A DNA stretch of 16,779 bases. It comes from RGIG5327 sp045612485. Lineage in GTDB: Bacteria; Verrucomicrobiota; Lentisphaeria; Victivallales; UBA1829. The notes under the pieces are model-generated. The model ran no database searches. It had not been told where the DNA came from and was given only the letters and a program-made list of their open reading frames with translations. Shown one piece after another: positions 1 through 7,978 of the stretch (within the stretch, counting starts at the first letter, position 1; every line of letters begins with the position of its first letter). The stretch spans positions 1 to 16,779 of the forward strand of contig JAZKZE010000003.1 of assembly GCA_045612485.1 (NCBI GenBank), in the 5' to 3' direction. Both the position numbers and the translations under genes were made by a program.

Positions 1-1
1 T

Positions 2-3000
2 GCCGAGCTGTCTGCGCTGAAAAAATCCAGAAAATTGGATGAAGAAAAGATCGCCGGACTGGAAAAAGAGATACGGAAACTTCAGAGTGATCTTGCTGCA
101 AATATCCGTCAGAGCAATGCTTACGGTTCTATGAATGATTCTTTTGTCAAAAAGATTTCTGAACTGGAAAAGATCATTGCTGTATTGAAGAAAGATAATG
201 CAAAACTTACAGAAGATTACAATACGGCAGCCCGTGAACGCAGTGCTTTTGCCGCAAAAATCAATGCCGGTTTCCCTGAAGCAAAAAAACTGGAGGAGCT
301 TATTGAGCAGAATAAAACTCTTGCTCTTGTTGAAAAACAGTTGAAGACAAAGATTTCCGCAATGGAAAAACGCAATGTTCTCATTGCCGCTGAATTGAAA
401 AAATCTGAAGAAAAAATACTGGAACTCCGGAAAAAATATGCAGATCTTGATGCGCAGAAGAGTGCAGCAGATGCCCGTTTGACAGCATTGACAAGCGAAA
501 AAAATGCTCTTGACAGAAAATTGCAGGCTCTTGAGATCACTTCCAGAAGAGAAAAAGCTGAAGCTGTATTGAAAGAAAAAAATACCGCACAGAAAGAGAT
601 CGCCAAACTCAAAGCAGTTGCCGATCAGCATAAAAAAGCACATGATGCGATGGCTGCCGAAGTTAAAAATATGCCCGGACTGCATGCACAGATCCGGACA
701 CTTACCCTGGAAAGGGATATGGCACAGAAGGCTCTTGCTGTACTTCAGGCAAAAACAAAATCCGAAGCTGAAAAAAAGAAAATCGAAACAGCACCCGTCA
801 CTGCGAATCCGGAAATCATTGCTTTGAATAAAAAACTTAAAGAAGCGGAAAAAAGAATCGCTCTTCTCTCAGAAAATAATGATAAATCTGCAAAAGCAGA
901 AATCATTACTTTGAATAAAAAACTTAAAGAAGCGGAAAAAAGAATCGCTCTTCTTTCAGAAAATAATGATAAATCTGCAAAAACAGAAGTCATTGCTTTG
1001 AATGAAAAATTCAAAGAAGCGGAAAAGAAGATTGCCTTTCTTCAGGAAAAAGCCGATAAACTTGCCGCGGCTGAAAAAATGCTTGCCGTTTTAGAAGGGA
1101 AATCCAAATCCCAGGATCAGCTTCTGAAAGATATTGCGGCTCTGCGGGAAAGAACAGAAAAGCTCAAGGAGGCGGAAAAACGCATCGCCGAACTGGAAAA
1201 AGCGGCCCAGTTGCTTGCTGTAAAAGAAAAGGAACTTACCGTTTCCTATGTAAAAAAGGAAAAACTGGAAGAAGCGGAACTTGCCATTCAGAAATTGCAG
1301 AAAGAGATCGCTCAGCTTAAAACGGAAATGGCAAAGAAAACTTCTGTTCAGGAAACAGCAGAAAAAATACAGGATGTGAAAAAGACAGCTTCTGAACTTG
1401 CAGCAAAACTTGCCAATTCTGAAGAACTGCGGAAAAATCTGGAAAATGAAAAATTGAAACATCTGGAAAGTTTGCAGAAATATGAAAAAGATACACTTAA
1501 AATGATGCGGGATATGGAAAAACTTGTTGCCTTCCGCAATCAGGCAATCCTGGAACGCAGCAAACTGGCAGAAGAACTTAAAAAGATGAAACTTTCCGGT
1601 CATGCCGTCGATCAGAAACTGATGGATGCAGAGAAGAATTATCTTAAATTGCAGCAGAAATTTGAAGAAACAAGTAAAAAACATGATATGGAATTAAAGA
1701 AAGTTATTGCTGAGCATAATGAAAGTATTGCAGCCTTGAAGAAGGTCAATAACGAGTATCTTGTTGCCATCGGCAATGCGAATATTGCAAAGGAAAAAGC
1801 GGAAAAGGAAAATATCCGCCTGAAAGAAGAACTGGAAAAAACAGCAGAGAAAGCAGCTCTGGCATTGAAATACCAGGCGGACAGCCACAAACTTGTTACA
1901 GTGGAAAAAGAGTTGCAGAACAGCAGAAAAAATGCCGGGGAGCTTTATGCCCAGCTCACTCTTCTGCGGAAAAATCTGGCAAAACTGGGTAAAGATAATT
2001 TGACTTTGCAGGATAAAAGCGAACAGCTGGGCAAGGAATATGTAAAACTTGCCGCGGAAAGAGACCAGCTGAAATTGAAAGCTGCGGAAGCTGTAAGTAT
2101 GAGAAATCTTGCCGCCATGCGGAAAAATCAGCTGGACAATCTGAACAGAGAACTGAAAGAAAGAGCTGAAAAAGAAAAGAAACTGGAAAGTGAATATGCC
2201 AAAGCCCGGCAGGAATTGGCAAGATGGAGATCCGCAGATGATCCTCTTATCACCCGTTTGAGGGAGCTTCTTGGCGGAGTTGCCGGCAAGACAGATGATA
2301 AAGATCAGGGAAAACTCAGGGACAGAGTCATAGATGAGTTGATCCTTGAGATCAGTTCTGAACGTAAAAAACAGAGATCCGCTGTTGCAGAAACCATTGT
2401 TGCCGCCAATGAAGCATTGCGTCAGAAACGTTTTGCGGATAATGCGGATGATGCAGCAAAAGTGGCAAAACTGGAAGCGGTGCGTGTCCGTTCTGAAATG
2501 ACGATCCTTAAAAAGGATATAGAAGACGGCAAAGTGGCAACACCTTCTGAGGATTCTTATCTTGCTGCGGAAAAAGCCGGAGATGCGGCGGTTACAGAAG
2601 CAATGGTAAAACTGGAAAAAACAATGCTGCCTGTTTCCCCTGTAAAAATCCAGTTGACCAAAGATACCTCCCTTACAGTTGCGGCGATCTCTTCTGCGGT
2701 GACCGGGCTGAATGGAGAAAAAGACAAATCCGGGGAAATGGAAAAAGCCGCGGAAGAAAAGAAAGACGGGGAAACAGGTGACAAAACTGTTGCAGAGAAG
2801 AAAGATTCCGGCAGAGATACAGAAACCAGGCAGGAGGATAAAAAGAAAGTTTACCATCCGGATGCCGATGTAAAGAAATATGAAAGTGCTATGAAAGCCG
2901 GAAAAGAAGCGGAAGAAAAAGGGGATTATTCCATGGCATTGTGGCATTACTGGCAGGCGGCAGATGCCGGAGTCCAGGAGGCTGCCCCCTACATGGCACT

Positions 3001-3214
3001 GGCAAAACTCAACATCAAGCGTGATGAAAAGCCGGCGGCGGAAAAAGCCTACAGAACGGCTTTGAAATATGGTGCCGACAGAGATGAAGAGCTGGAAAAG
3101 ATCTTTGAAAAGGAAGCGGAAGAACTTCCCAAAGTCGGAGAAGATTCCAAAGAAGAAAACAAGGATGAAAAGAGTTCAGCAGAGAATAAACAGGAAACAG
3201 ATAAAATAGAATGA
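2..3214 (+). CDS. Giant coiled-coil protein with C-terminal TPR-like region (5' partial)
   Basis: The frame is open from the first bases of the window, and coiled-coil sequence continues upstream of the first internal TTG at 35. The true start therefore lies outside the window and at least 1070 residues are seen. Nearly everything up to about nt 2230 is Glu/Lys/Leu/Ala heptad-like sequence predicted to form a long coiled coil, including three 29-residue tandem repeats (815-1075). A less regular helical region follows (about 2230-2650), then a charged Lys/Glu/Asp linker. Near the C-terminus (about 2870-3110) two TPR-like helical pairs are visible, with motifs such as GDYSMALWHYWQAADAG and AEKAYRTALKYGA. 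The very end is acidic. TPRs usually mediate protein-protein contact; the rest suggests a scaffold or filament role, which is inference. It ends 67 bp before ybaB on the same strand. The missing N-terminus could carry a signal peptide or membrane anchor, so location is unknown. No specific family is recognised. Confidence 0.9.
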   Translation, partial: AELSALKKSRKLDEEKIAGLEKEIRKLQSDLAANIRQSNAYGSMNDSFVKKISELEKIIAVLKKDNAKLTEDYNTAARERSAFAAKINAGFPEAKKLEELIEQNKTLALVEKQLKTKISAMEKRNVLIAAELKKSEEKILELRKKYADLDAQKSAADARLTALTSEKNALDRKLQALEITSRREKAEAVLKEKNTAQKEIAKLKAVADQHKKAHDAMAAEVKNMPGLHAQIRTLTLERDMAQKALAVLQAKTKSEAEKKKIETAPVTANPEIIALNKKLKEAEKRIALLSENNDKSAKAEIITLNKKLKEAEKRIALLSENNDKSAKTEVIALNEKFKEAEKKIAFLQEKADKLAAAEKMLAVLEGKSKSQDQLLKDIAALRERTEKLKEAEKRIAELEKAAQLLAVKEKELTVSYVKKEKLEEAELAIQKLQKEIAQLKTEMAKKTSVQETAEKIQDVKKTASELAAKLANSEELRKNLENEKLKHLESLQKYEKDTLKMMRDMEKLVAFRNQAILERSKLAEELKKMKLSGHAVDQKLMDAEKNYLKLQQKFEETSKKHDMELKKVIAEHNESIAALKKVNNEYLVAIGNANIAKEKAEKENIRLKEELEKTAEKAALALKYQADSHKLVTVEKELQNSRKNAGELYAQLTLLRKNLAKLGKDNLTLQDKSEQLGKEYVKLAAERDQLKLKAAEAVSMRNLAAMRKNQLDNLNRELKERAEKEKKLESEYAKARQELARWRSADDPLITRLRELLGGVAGKTDDKDQGKLRDRVIDELILEISSERKKQRSAVAETIVAANEALRQKRFADNADDAAKVAKLEAVRVRSEMTILKKDIEDGKVATPSEDSYLAAEKAGDAAVTEAMVKLEKTMLPVSPVKIQLTKDTSLTVAAISSAVTGLNGEKDKSGEMEKAAEEKKDGETGDKTVAEKKDSGRDTETRQEDKKKVYHPDADVKKYESAMKAGKEAEEKGDYSMALWHYWQAADAGVQEAAPYMALAKLNIKRDEKPAAEKAYRTALKYGADRDEELEKIFEKEAEELPKVGEDSKEENKDEKSSAENKQETDKIE
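815..1075 (+). repeat. Three in-frame 87-bp tandem repeats in the coiled-coil gene
   Basis: Units lie at 815-901, 902-988 and 989-1075, each encoding 29 residues of the pattern IIALNKKLKEAEKRIALL plus SENNDKSAK-E. Units 1 and 2 differ at only three of 87 positions by eye, while unit 3 has diverged much more, mainly in its second half. The near identity of the first two copies points to a recent duplication. The unit of 29 residues is close to four heptads plus one, so each copy keeps the coiled coil nearly in register. Confidence 0.93.
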
Positions 3215-3281
3215 TTATTCTCTGTATCAGGTAAAAAATACGGAAGCAAACAACAAAATCATATAAAACAAAGGAATACAA

Positions 3282-3614
3282 ATGAGCATGTTCGGTAATC
3301 TCGGCGAAATGGCCGGTCTTATGAAAAAATTCGGTGACATTCAGAAAAATATGAAACAGATGAAGGAAGAATTGCCCCGCATTGAGGTAAGCGGTTCCGA
3401 CAGTAATAATCTGGTGGAAGTGCGTGTTTCCGGGGATTTCTGTCTCCGTTCCATCCGTATTACCCCTGCTCTTGCAGCATCCGGAGATGCGGAAGTATTG
3501 CAGAACACCATCTTTGAAGCCATGAATCAGGCATTGACGCTTGCCAAGATGGAAAGTGCAAAAAAACTTTCTGAAGCCACCGGCGGTATCCCCATTCCCG
3601 GCTTGACGGACTGA
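3282..3614 (+). CDS. ybaB: YbaB/EbfC family nucleoid-associated DNA-binding protein
   Basis: This 110-aa protein has the usual size of the YbaB/EbfC family. It shows the family layout: an N-terminal helix rich in Met/Lys/Gln (GLMKKFGDIQKNMKQMKEEL), a central sheet with the EVRVSGD segment, and a C-terminal helix (MNQALTLAKMESAKKLSEATGG) ending in the typical glycine-rich IPIPGL tail. Family members form dimers shaped like tweezers that bind DNA and associate with the nucleoid. The gene is classically found between dnaX and recR; here recR follows after 17 bp while dnaX lies 2.3 kb further on. The ATG at 3282 is preceded by an AAAGGAA ribosome binding site about 6 nt upstream, and the product begins at the family's usual N-terminus. 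Identity is strongly supported; the exact physiological role is poorly defined for the whole family. Confidence 0.94.
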   Translation: MSMFGNLGEMAGLMKKFGDIQKNMKQMKEELPRIEVSGSDSNNLVEVRVSGDFCLRSIRITPALAASGDAEVLQNTIFEAMNQALTLAKMESAKKLSEATGGIPIPGLTD

Positions 3615-3631
3615 ACATTTGCCGGAGAGAG

Positions 3632-4255
3632 ATGATGCAGGAAAAATATCCTGACGCCTTGAATGAACTTATGGAATTTCTGCGGGGGCTTCCGGGAATC
3701 GGCAGACGCAGTGCTGAACGTATGGCTCTTGCTTTTTATTCCTGGGATGAAGAAAAACTTACCGCCTTTGCCCGGAATCTTTCCGAATTGAAAAAGCGGA
3801 TCTGCAAATGCAGTATTTGCGGCAATATGGCATCCGGGGATGAAGGAAATACTCTTTGCAGTATTTGTTCGTCACCGGTCAGGGACAGAAGTATTCTGTG
3901 TGTGGTGGAAGATTCCCCGCAGATCCGCAGCATTGAAACAAGCGGAGTGTTCCGTGGAGTTTATCATGTACTTGGTGGAAGGATCGCTCCGCTTGAAGGC
4001 AAGGGAGTGGAATGTATTGATCTGCCGGGATTGGAAAAAAGACTGGATGAAGGGATCATTAAAGAAGTGATCCTTGCATTGAGTCCGGATGTGGAAGGAC
4101 AGGCAACGTCCGTTTATATTGCCAATGCCTTGAAGGATCGTAATATTTCCATCAGTTCCCCGGCAAGGGGCCTTCCCGCCGGTTCGGATTTAAGTTATGC
4201 GGATCCGGCAACGATCGCGGCGGCATTGAGCGGCAGAACAGTTTTCGGTAAATAA
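3632..4255 (+). CDS. recR: Recombination mediator protein RecR
   Basis: This 207-aa protein matches RecR in length and domain order. A helix-hairpin-helix motif (LPGIGRRSAERMA, residues 20-32) comes first. A four-cysteine zinc finger follows (C60-x2-C63 and C76-x2-C79), then a Toprim domain from about residue 86 (ILCVVEDS with E93, and SPDVEG around 151-156). The C-terminal signature GLPAGSDLSYAD is intact. RecR acts with RecF and RecO in the cytoplasm to load RecA onto single-stranded gaps coated with SSB. The start at 3632 has GGAGAG just upstream; a second ATG follows directly at 3635, so the protein may begin one residue later. It sits 17 bp after ybaB, as in most bacteria, and is probably co-transcribed with it. 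No defects are seen. Confidence 0.97.
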   Translation: MMQEKYPDALNELMEFLRGLPGIGRRSAERMALAFYSWDEEKLTAFARNLSELKKRICKCSICGNMASGDEGNTLCSICSSPVRDRSILCVVEDSPQIRSIETSGVFRGVYHVLGGRIAPLEGKGVECIDLPGLEKRLDEGIIKEVILALSPDVEGQATSVYIANALKDRNISISSPARGLPAGSDLSYADPATIAAALSGRTVFGK

Positions 4256-4312
4256 CAGGATTTTCCGGAAGAAGTACGGGAACGAAAAACGTTAAAAAAA
4301 TCAGCTTTATAC

Positions 4313-4340
4313 TTGAATTTTTACAGATCTGTGGTCTATT
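4313..4340 (+). promoter_or_regulatory. Weak candidate sigma-70 promoter upstream of the VOC gene
   Basis: TTGAAT (4313-4318), a 16-nt spacer and TCTATT (4335-4340) lie in the 149-bp gap between recR and the VOC gene, the largest gap in this plus-strand run. Matches to consensus are partial and the region is AT-rich, so chance is a real alternative. If real it would split the run into ybaB-recR and VOC-secreted protein-dnaX-pfk units. No intrinsic terminator was seen after recR. Confidence 0.25.
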
Positions 4341-4404
4341 GAATGTGTCCGGAAAAATGATTCATTTCTGTACGGCATATATAGATCGAACCGGAGAAAA
4401 AAAT

Positions 4405-4770
4405 ATGAAAAAGACTTGTTATGGAGTGATCCTTAAAGTAAAAAATCTACCTTTGTGCAAGGGCTTTTACAAAAATATTCTTTCTCTGGGCGATCCTGCC
4501 ATTGACAGCAATTTCATGTGTGAATTTCATATTGAGAATGATTTTTCACTTCTGCTGGAAAAGGCGGAATGGGAATTTATGCCGGAAGCGGAGGAAAGCA
4601 GAAGTTCCTGGATACTGCATACAGATGACATAAAGGCTTTTCTGGATAACATGAAAAAATACGGTTATGAACCGGAAAATTCTACAGCGGATAAATTCGG
4701 GATCCCGCTTTTGAAATGCAGAGATCCGGAAGACAATGTATTTTTTATTACGTCAAAAAACGAACGATGA
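4405..4770 (+). CDS. VOC (glyoxalase/bleomycin resistance) superfamily protein
   Basis: This 121-aa single-module protein looks like a vicinal-oxygen-chelate fold. It opens with a strand-helix unit (YGVILKVKNLPLCKGFYKNIL), in which the segment before FY matches the family's usual beta-alpha start. A second half has WILHTDDIKAFLDNMKKYGY and a final strand DPEDNVFFI, the common VOC ending. The usual metal-binding histidine at the first strand is not obvious, so enzyme activity cannot be assumed, and substrate is unknown. A longer reading frame begins at a TTG at 4339, but the ATG at 4405 has a GGAG site 8 nt upstream (4393-4396) and places the fold's first strand at the N-terminus, so it was chosen. 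The next gene starts only 9 bp downstream, implying co-transcription. Fold assignment is fairly safe; function is not. Confidence 0.75.
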   Translation: MKKTCYGVILKVKNLPLCKGFYKNILSLGDPAIDSNFMCEFHIENDFSLLLEKAEWEFMPEAEESRSSWILHTDDIKAFLDNMKKYGYEPENSTADKFGIPLLKCRDPEDNVFFITSKNER

Positions 4771-4779
4771 GGGGGAAAA

Positions 4780-5829
4780 ATGAAGACTATCTGTGATTTT
4801 CTGTGTAGTGCATTGAAAAAACATGTCAGAACATTTCTGTTTCTTGTTTCAGTATCTCTTTTTATTTTTTCCTTTTCTGCTTATGGCAAAGAGCCTGTAA
4901 AGAAAGTGGAAAAGAAAAACAGTATTGAAGGCCTCAAAGAACTGATTCCGGCAAACTGTGATGTTGTCACCGTTTTTGATTTTGGGGTATTGAAGGGTTC
5001 CGCAGGAGCTATTGCGGCATTTACCGAAAGTATCCGCAGCAATCTTATGATATATATGCCGTCAAGTGCCGATCCTTATGATTCTTCTGCTGCGCCCGGA
5101 GCTGCAATTTATGCAGGAAATGAAAAAACGGGGTTCGTACTCTTCTCTGTACCTCTCCCGCAGAAAAAATTTATTGATCTTGTACGGAAAAATGCCGGAA
5201 AATTTACAGAAACAAAATTAAACGGCAGAACGTTTTATACAGGAACCTTCATGCAGGGGGCGGCAAAAGATACCGGCAAAGGCAGTTTTATCTTCACCTT
5301 CATCACGCCGGATATTGTTGCCCTTACGGAAAACAGAAGAAGTTCACGCAATATGCTTATTGCCTCCCTCAATGCCAGAAAAGGGATTTCTCCTTCTATG
5401 GAAAAACTGCTTTCCATCAAAAGGAAGGAGGCATTTATTTACGGCGGGATCCACATGAACAGGATAGAAAAACGTGTTGCCCGCTTTTTCCCCGGTTCAG
5501 CGGGCTTGAGAGATGCCAGTTTCGATGTATGTCTCACTCCCCGGAAAACTTTGAGTATGGAAATGATCATTGAGGCGGATTCACCGGAAACAGCCCAGAG
5601 TCTCGGCATGGTGCTTTCCAGTTATAAAATGCTTCTTGCCGGGCTTCTTCAGAGTGCGGAAGCCAATGCGGCAAGAGAAGCGGGTAAAGCAGTAAAACTT
5701 ACGCCTCCGGATCAGCTTGTAAATGTGAGAATTGAAAATACCCTTGTGAAACTGGCAATGGATCTTCCGGCGGAGCTTATGCAGACTCTGGGAGCATTTG
5801 CCGTGATGACGGGCATGGCGGGGAAATAA
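4780..5829 (+). CDS. Secreted or lipid-free envelope protein of unknown function
   Basis: This 349-aa protein has a clear signal peptide: positive residues (KKHVR) followed by a hydrophobic core at about residues 18-33 and a likely signal peptidase I site after SAYG near residue 36. No lipobox cysteine is present. The mature part has alternating strands and helices with the pattern IPANCDVVTVFDFGVL near its start, AAIYAGNEKTGFVLFSVPL in the middle and a late helical segment, ending in a short hydrophobic tail (LGAFAVMTGMAGK). The layout recalls large secreted proteins of unknown function common in the PVC group (DUF3352-like), but no family can be named with confidence. The ATG at 4780 follows a GGGGGA site and lies 9 bp after the VOC gene. 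It precedes dnaX by 51 bp, an unexpected neighbour for a replication gene. Export to the periplasm is the only functional statement supported. Confidence 0.85.
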   Translation: MKTICDFLCSALKKHVRTFLFLVSVSLFIFSFSAYGKEPVKKVEKKNSIEGLKELIPANCDVVTVFDFGVLKGSAGAIAAFTESIRSNLMIYMPSSADPYDSSAAPGAAIYAGNEKTGFVLFSVPLPQKKFIDLVRKNAGKFTETKLNGRTFYTGTFMQGAAKDTGKGSFIFTFITPDIVALTENRRSSRNMLIASLNARKGISPSMEKLLSIKRKEAFIYGGIHMNRIEKRVARFFPGSAGLRDASFDVCLTPRKTLSMEMIIEADSPETAQSLGMVLSSYKMLLAGLLQSAEANAAREAGKAVKLTPPDQLVNVRIENTLVKLAMDLPAELMQTLGAFAVMTGMAGK

Positions 5830-5880
5830 AAAAGAACAGGATTTTATTTTTTGTAACTTTTTGCAGAAAGAAGAATATAT

Positions 5881-7950
5881 ATGGCATATCAGGTAACGGC
5901 GAGAAAATGGCGTCCCATGAGATTTTCCGATATGGTGGGACAGGAACATATTGCACGCACATTGCGTAATGCGATCATTACGGACAGGATCGCTCACGCC
6001 TATCTTTTTGTAGGTCCCCGGGGCATCGGGAAAACCACCTCTGCCCGTATTTTTGCCAAAGCATTGAACTGTAAATCCCCCATTGACGGGGAACCCTGCT
6101 GCAAATGCGATTCCTGTAAATCCATCGCGGATGAATCCAATGTGGACATCATTGAGATCGACGCCGCCACCCATACCCAGGTGGATAAAGCCCGTGAGAT
6201 CTGTGAAGATGTACTGCATTTACCGATTTCTTCCAAATACAAGATCTATATCATTGATGAAGTCCACATGCTTTCCAAGAGTGCATGGAATGCTCTTCTC
6301 AAGACCATTGAAGAGCCTCCCGCCCATGCAAAATTTATTTTTGCAACAACGGAAGTGAACAAAGTATTACCCACGGTTATTTCCCGCTGTCAGAGATTTG
6401 ATTTGAAAAGGATCCCGTCCGATCTCATTACAAAACGTCTTGCCTATATTGCCGGAGAGGAAAATATCCGTATCAGTGTTCCTGCCCTCAATGTGATTGC
6501 CCGGGCGGCCGATGGCGGTATGCGTGACGCCCAGTCTCTTCTTGACCAGCTGGTCTCCTTTTTCGGGACGGATCCAGCCAATGAGATCACGGAAGAACAG
6601 GCACTTTCCCTCTTCGGTATGACAAGTCCCTCGGAAATGGTGGCTCTTATCCGTTCCATTCTGGATGACAACAGAAAAGATGTAGTCCTTTACATTCACC
6701 GATTTGCCCAGCAGGGGAAAAATCTGGAATCATTGTATGAAGAAGTTCTGACCTGGATGCGCGGGATCATGCTCACATTGATCCTGCCGGATCCGGAAAC
6801 CGTTCTGGATGAAAATCCGGAACGGCTTGCCGATTATAGAGTTCTTGCGGAAGGCAGGAAACCCAATATCATCCAGACATTGCTGGAAAAACTTTCCGAA
6901 TCCGGATATTTATTGCGGGAAGCCATCAATAAACAGGTCTTTATTGAAACAATCATGCTGAAATCCATGCGGGCAGCTCACTCCATTCCCATTGAAAGTC
7001 TGATCGTCCGCCTCAATCAGATCCGCAGGACAGGAGAGCTTGCCGGAATTGAAAAAGTTCCTGCTCTTTCTGCGATCCCGGTTTCTGCAGTCCCGGAACG
7101 GATGCAGGAAAAGACTCCAGAATCCCCCCTTTCTGCGGAAGAAGAAAAAAAAAATTCTGAAAATACGATCGTAAAAGATGAGGTAAAACAGGAGGAAGTC
7201 CCGGCAAAAACCATTCCCGGGGAAACCGTTTCCTCCCCCTCCCCTGTTCAGGAAGAACAAAAGGAAGCAGTTTCCCCTGTTGTAACGGAAGAAGCTCCCT
7301 CTGTACAGATCCGGGAAGAAAAAATTGAAGTCAGTCAAGAGGTTCAGAAAATACAGGAACAGAGTATTCCAGAGGAAAAAGCGGAAGAAAAAACAGAAGC
7401 TGGATCTTCTGAAAATATAGTGAAACCTACAGAATCCTCACAGAAAGACATCCCTGTAAAAGCAGAAGAATATAAAGAAGAAGCAGCCTCCCCGGCTGAA
7501 GAAAAAGTTTCTGAGCAGAAAAAAGATCAGGAGGAAAAGATTTATTTTTCTGCTGAAAATATGGATGCGGAAAAAATATGGGAAGCTCTTTCCATGATCG
7601 CAAGAAAGGATCGGAAGATCTCCCTTGCAGAACTCATGCTTCTGGGTGTCCCCCAGAGAGTGGATGGAGCTGAACTTGTTGTTGCCTTCGATCAGGAATA
7701 CGGGGAAACAGCCCTTACGGCGGTTTGTTCAGAGATCTATTACCTTATGGAAAAACTTGCCGGGATCTCCCCTCTTGCTGAATTTAAGTTTATCCGTATT
7801 CCCGGTATCCGTTCCTACACAGGAGCCGTACGGGAAAAGGCTTTGGATGACCTGAAAAAAGAGGTTGCCAATAATGAAACTGTGAAGGCTGTTGCAGATA
7901 TTTTCGGCGGCAGGATTCTGGATGTACTTGAAGAACTTCCCAAAGAATAA
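5881..7950 (+). CDS. dnaX: DNA polymerase III subunit tau/gamma (DnaX)
   Basis: This 689-aa protein is the ATPase subunit of the DNA polymerase III clamp loader. Visible hallmarks are Walker A GPRGIGKTT (45-53), a four-cysteine zinc module (C64, C73, C76, C79), Walker B IIDEVH (124-129), the sensor segment FATTEVNKV and the arginine-finger motif SRCQRF (168-173). The AAA+ and collar domains run to about residue 380. A 140-residue Glu/Lys/Pro-rich linker follows, then a C-terminal domain (about 560-689) expected to contact the polymerase and helicase as in tau. E. coli tau is 643 aa. A run of ten A residues at 7145-7154 lies at codons 422-425, where slippage would give a gamma-sized form (see separate entry). 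The ATG at 5881 has only a weak purine-rich site (AAAGAAG) upstream but starts at the conserved N-terminus. pfk follows after 28 bp. Confidence 0.98.
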   Translation: MAYQVTARKWRPMRFSDMVGQEHIARTLRNAIITDRIAHAYLFVGPRGIGKTTSARIFAKALNCKSPIDGEPCCKCDSCKSIADESNVDIIEIDAATHTQVDKAREICEDVLHLPISSKYKIYIIDEVHMLSKSAWNALLKTIEEPPAHAKFIFATTEVNKVLPTVISRCQRFDLKRIPSDLITKRLAYIAGEENIRISVPALNVIARAADGGMRDAQSLLDQLVSFFGTDPANEITEEQALSLFGMTSPSEMVALIRSILDDNRKDVVLYIHRFAQQGKNLESLYEEVLTWMRGIMLTLILPDPETVLDENPERLADYRVLAEGRKPNIIQTLLEKLSESGYLLREAINKQVFIETIMLKSMRAAHSIPIESLIVRLNQIRRTGELAGIEKVPALSAIPVSAVPERMQEKTPESPLSAEEEKKNSENTIVKDEVKQEEVPAKTIPGETVSSPSPVQEEQKEAVSPVVTEEAPSVQIREEKIEVSQEVQKIQEQSIPEEKAEEKTEAGSSENIVKPTESSQKDIPVKAEEYKEEAASPAEEKVSEQKKDQEEKIYFSAENMDAEKIWEALSMIARKDRKISLAELMLLGVPQRVDGAELVVAFDQEYGETALTAVCSEIYYLMEKLAGISPLAEFKFIRIPGIRSYTGAVREKALDDLKKEVANNETVKAVADIFGGRILDVLEELPKE
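7145..7174 (+). promoter_or_regulatory. Candidate dnaX slippage site (A10) giving a gamma-like product
   Basis: Ten consecutive A residues (7145-7154) interrupt dnaX at codons 422-425. If one A is added, or the ribosome shifts to -1, the reading frame reaches TGA at 7158-7160 after Lys-Phe, giving about 426 aa. If one A is lost, or a +1 shift occurs, it reaches TAA at 7172-7174, giving about 430 aa. E. coli gamma is 431 aa and is made by -1 ribosomal frameshifting, while Thermus thermophilus makes it by transcriptional slippage on an A run; both are established knowledge. This is the longest homopolymer noticed in the window. That slippage occurs here is inference. Confidence 0.6.
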
Positions 7951-7978
7951 ACATATTGACCATAAGGAGAAAAGGAAA

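Noticed and set aside
1694..2947. 417-aa minus-strand open frame, with others, opposite the coiled-coil gene
   Set aside because: The Phe/Cys/Ile-rich translation is the complement of Glu/Lys/Leu codons in the coiled coil; no start signals or motifs.
4339..4404. TTG-initiated N-terminal extension of the VOC protein
   Set aside because: No ribosome site at the TTG, and the ATG at 4405 has GGAG at good spacing and matches the fold's first strand.
4256..4404. Possible small RNA or SRP RNA near recR
   Set aside because: No conserved SRP GGAA/GNAR tetraloop hairpin, G+C-rich stem or terminator was seen; the stretch is AT-rich.
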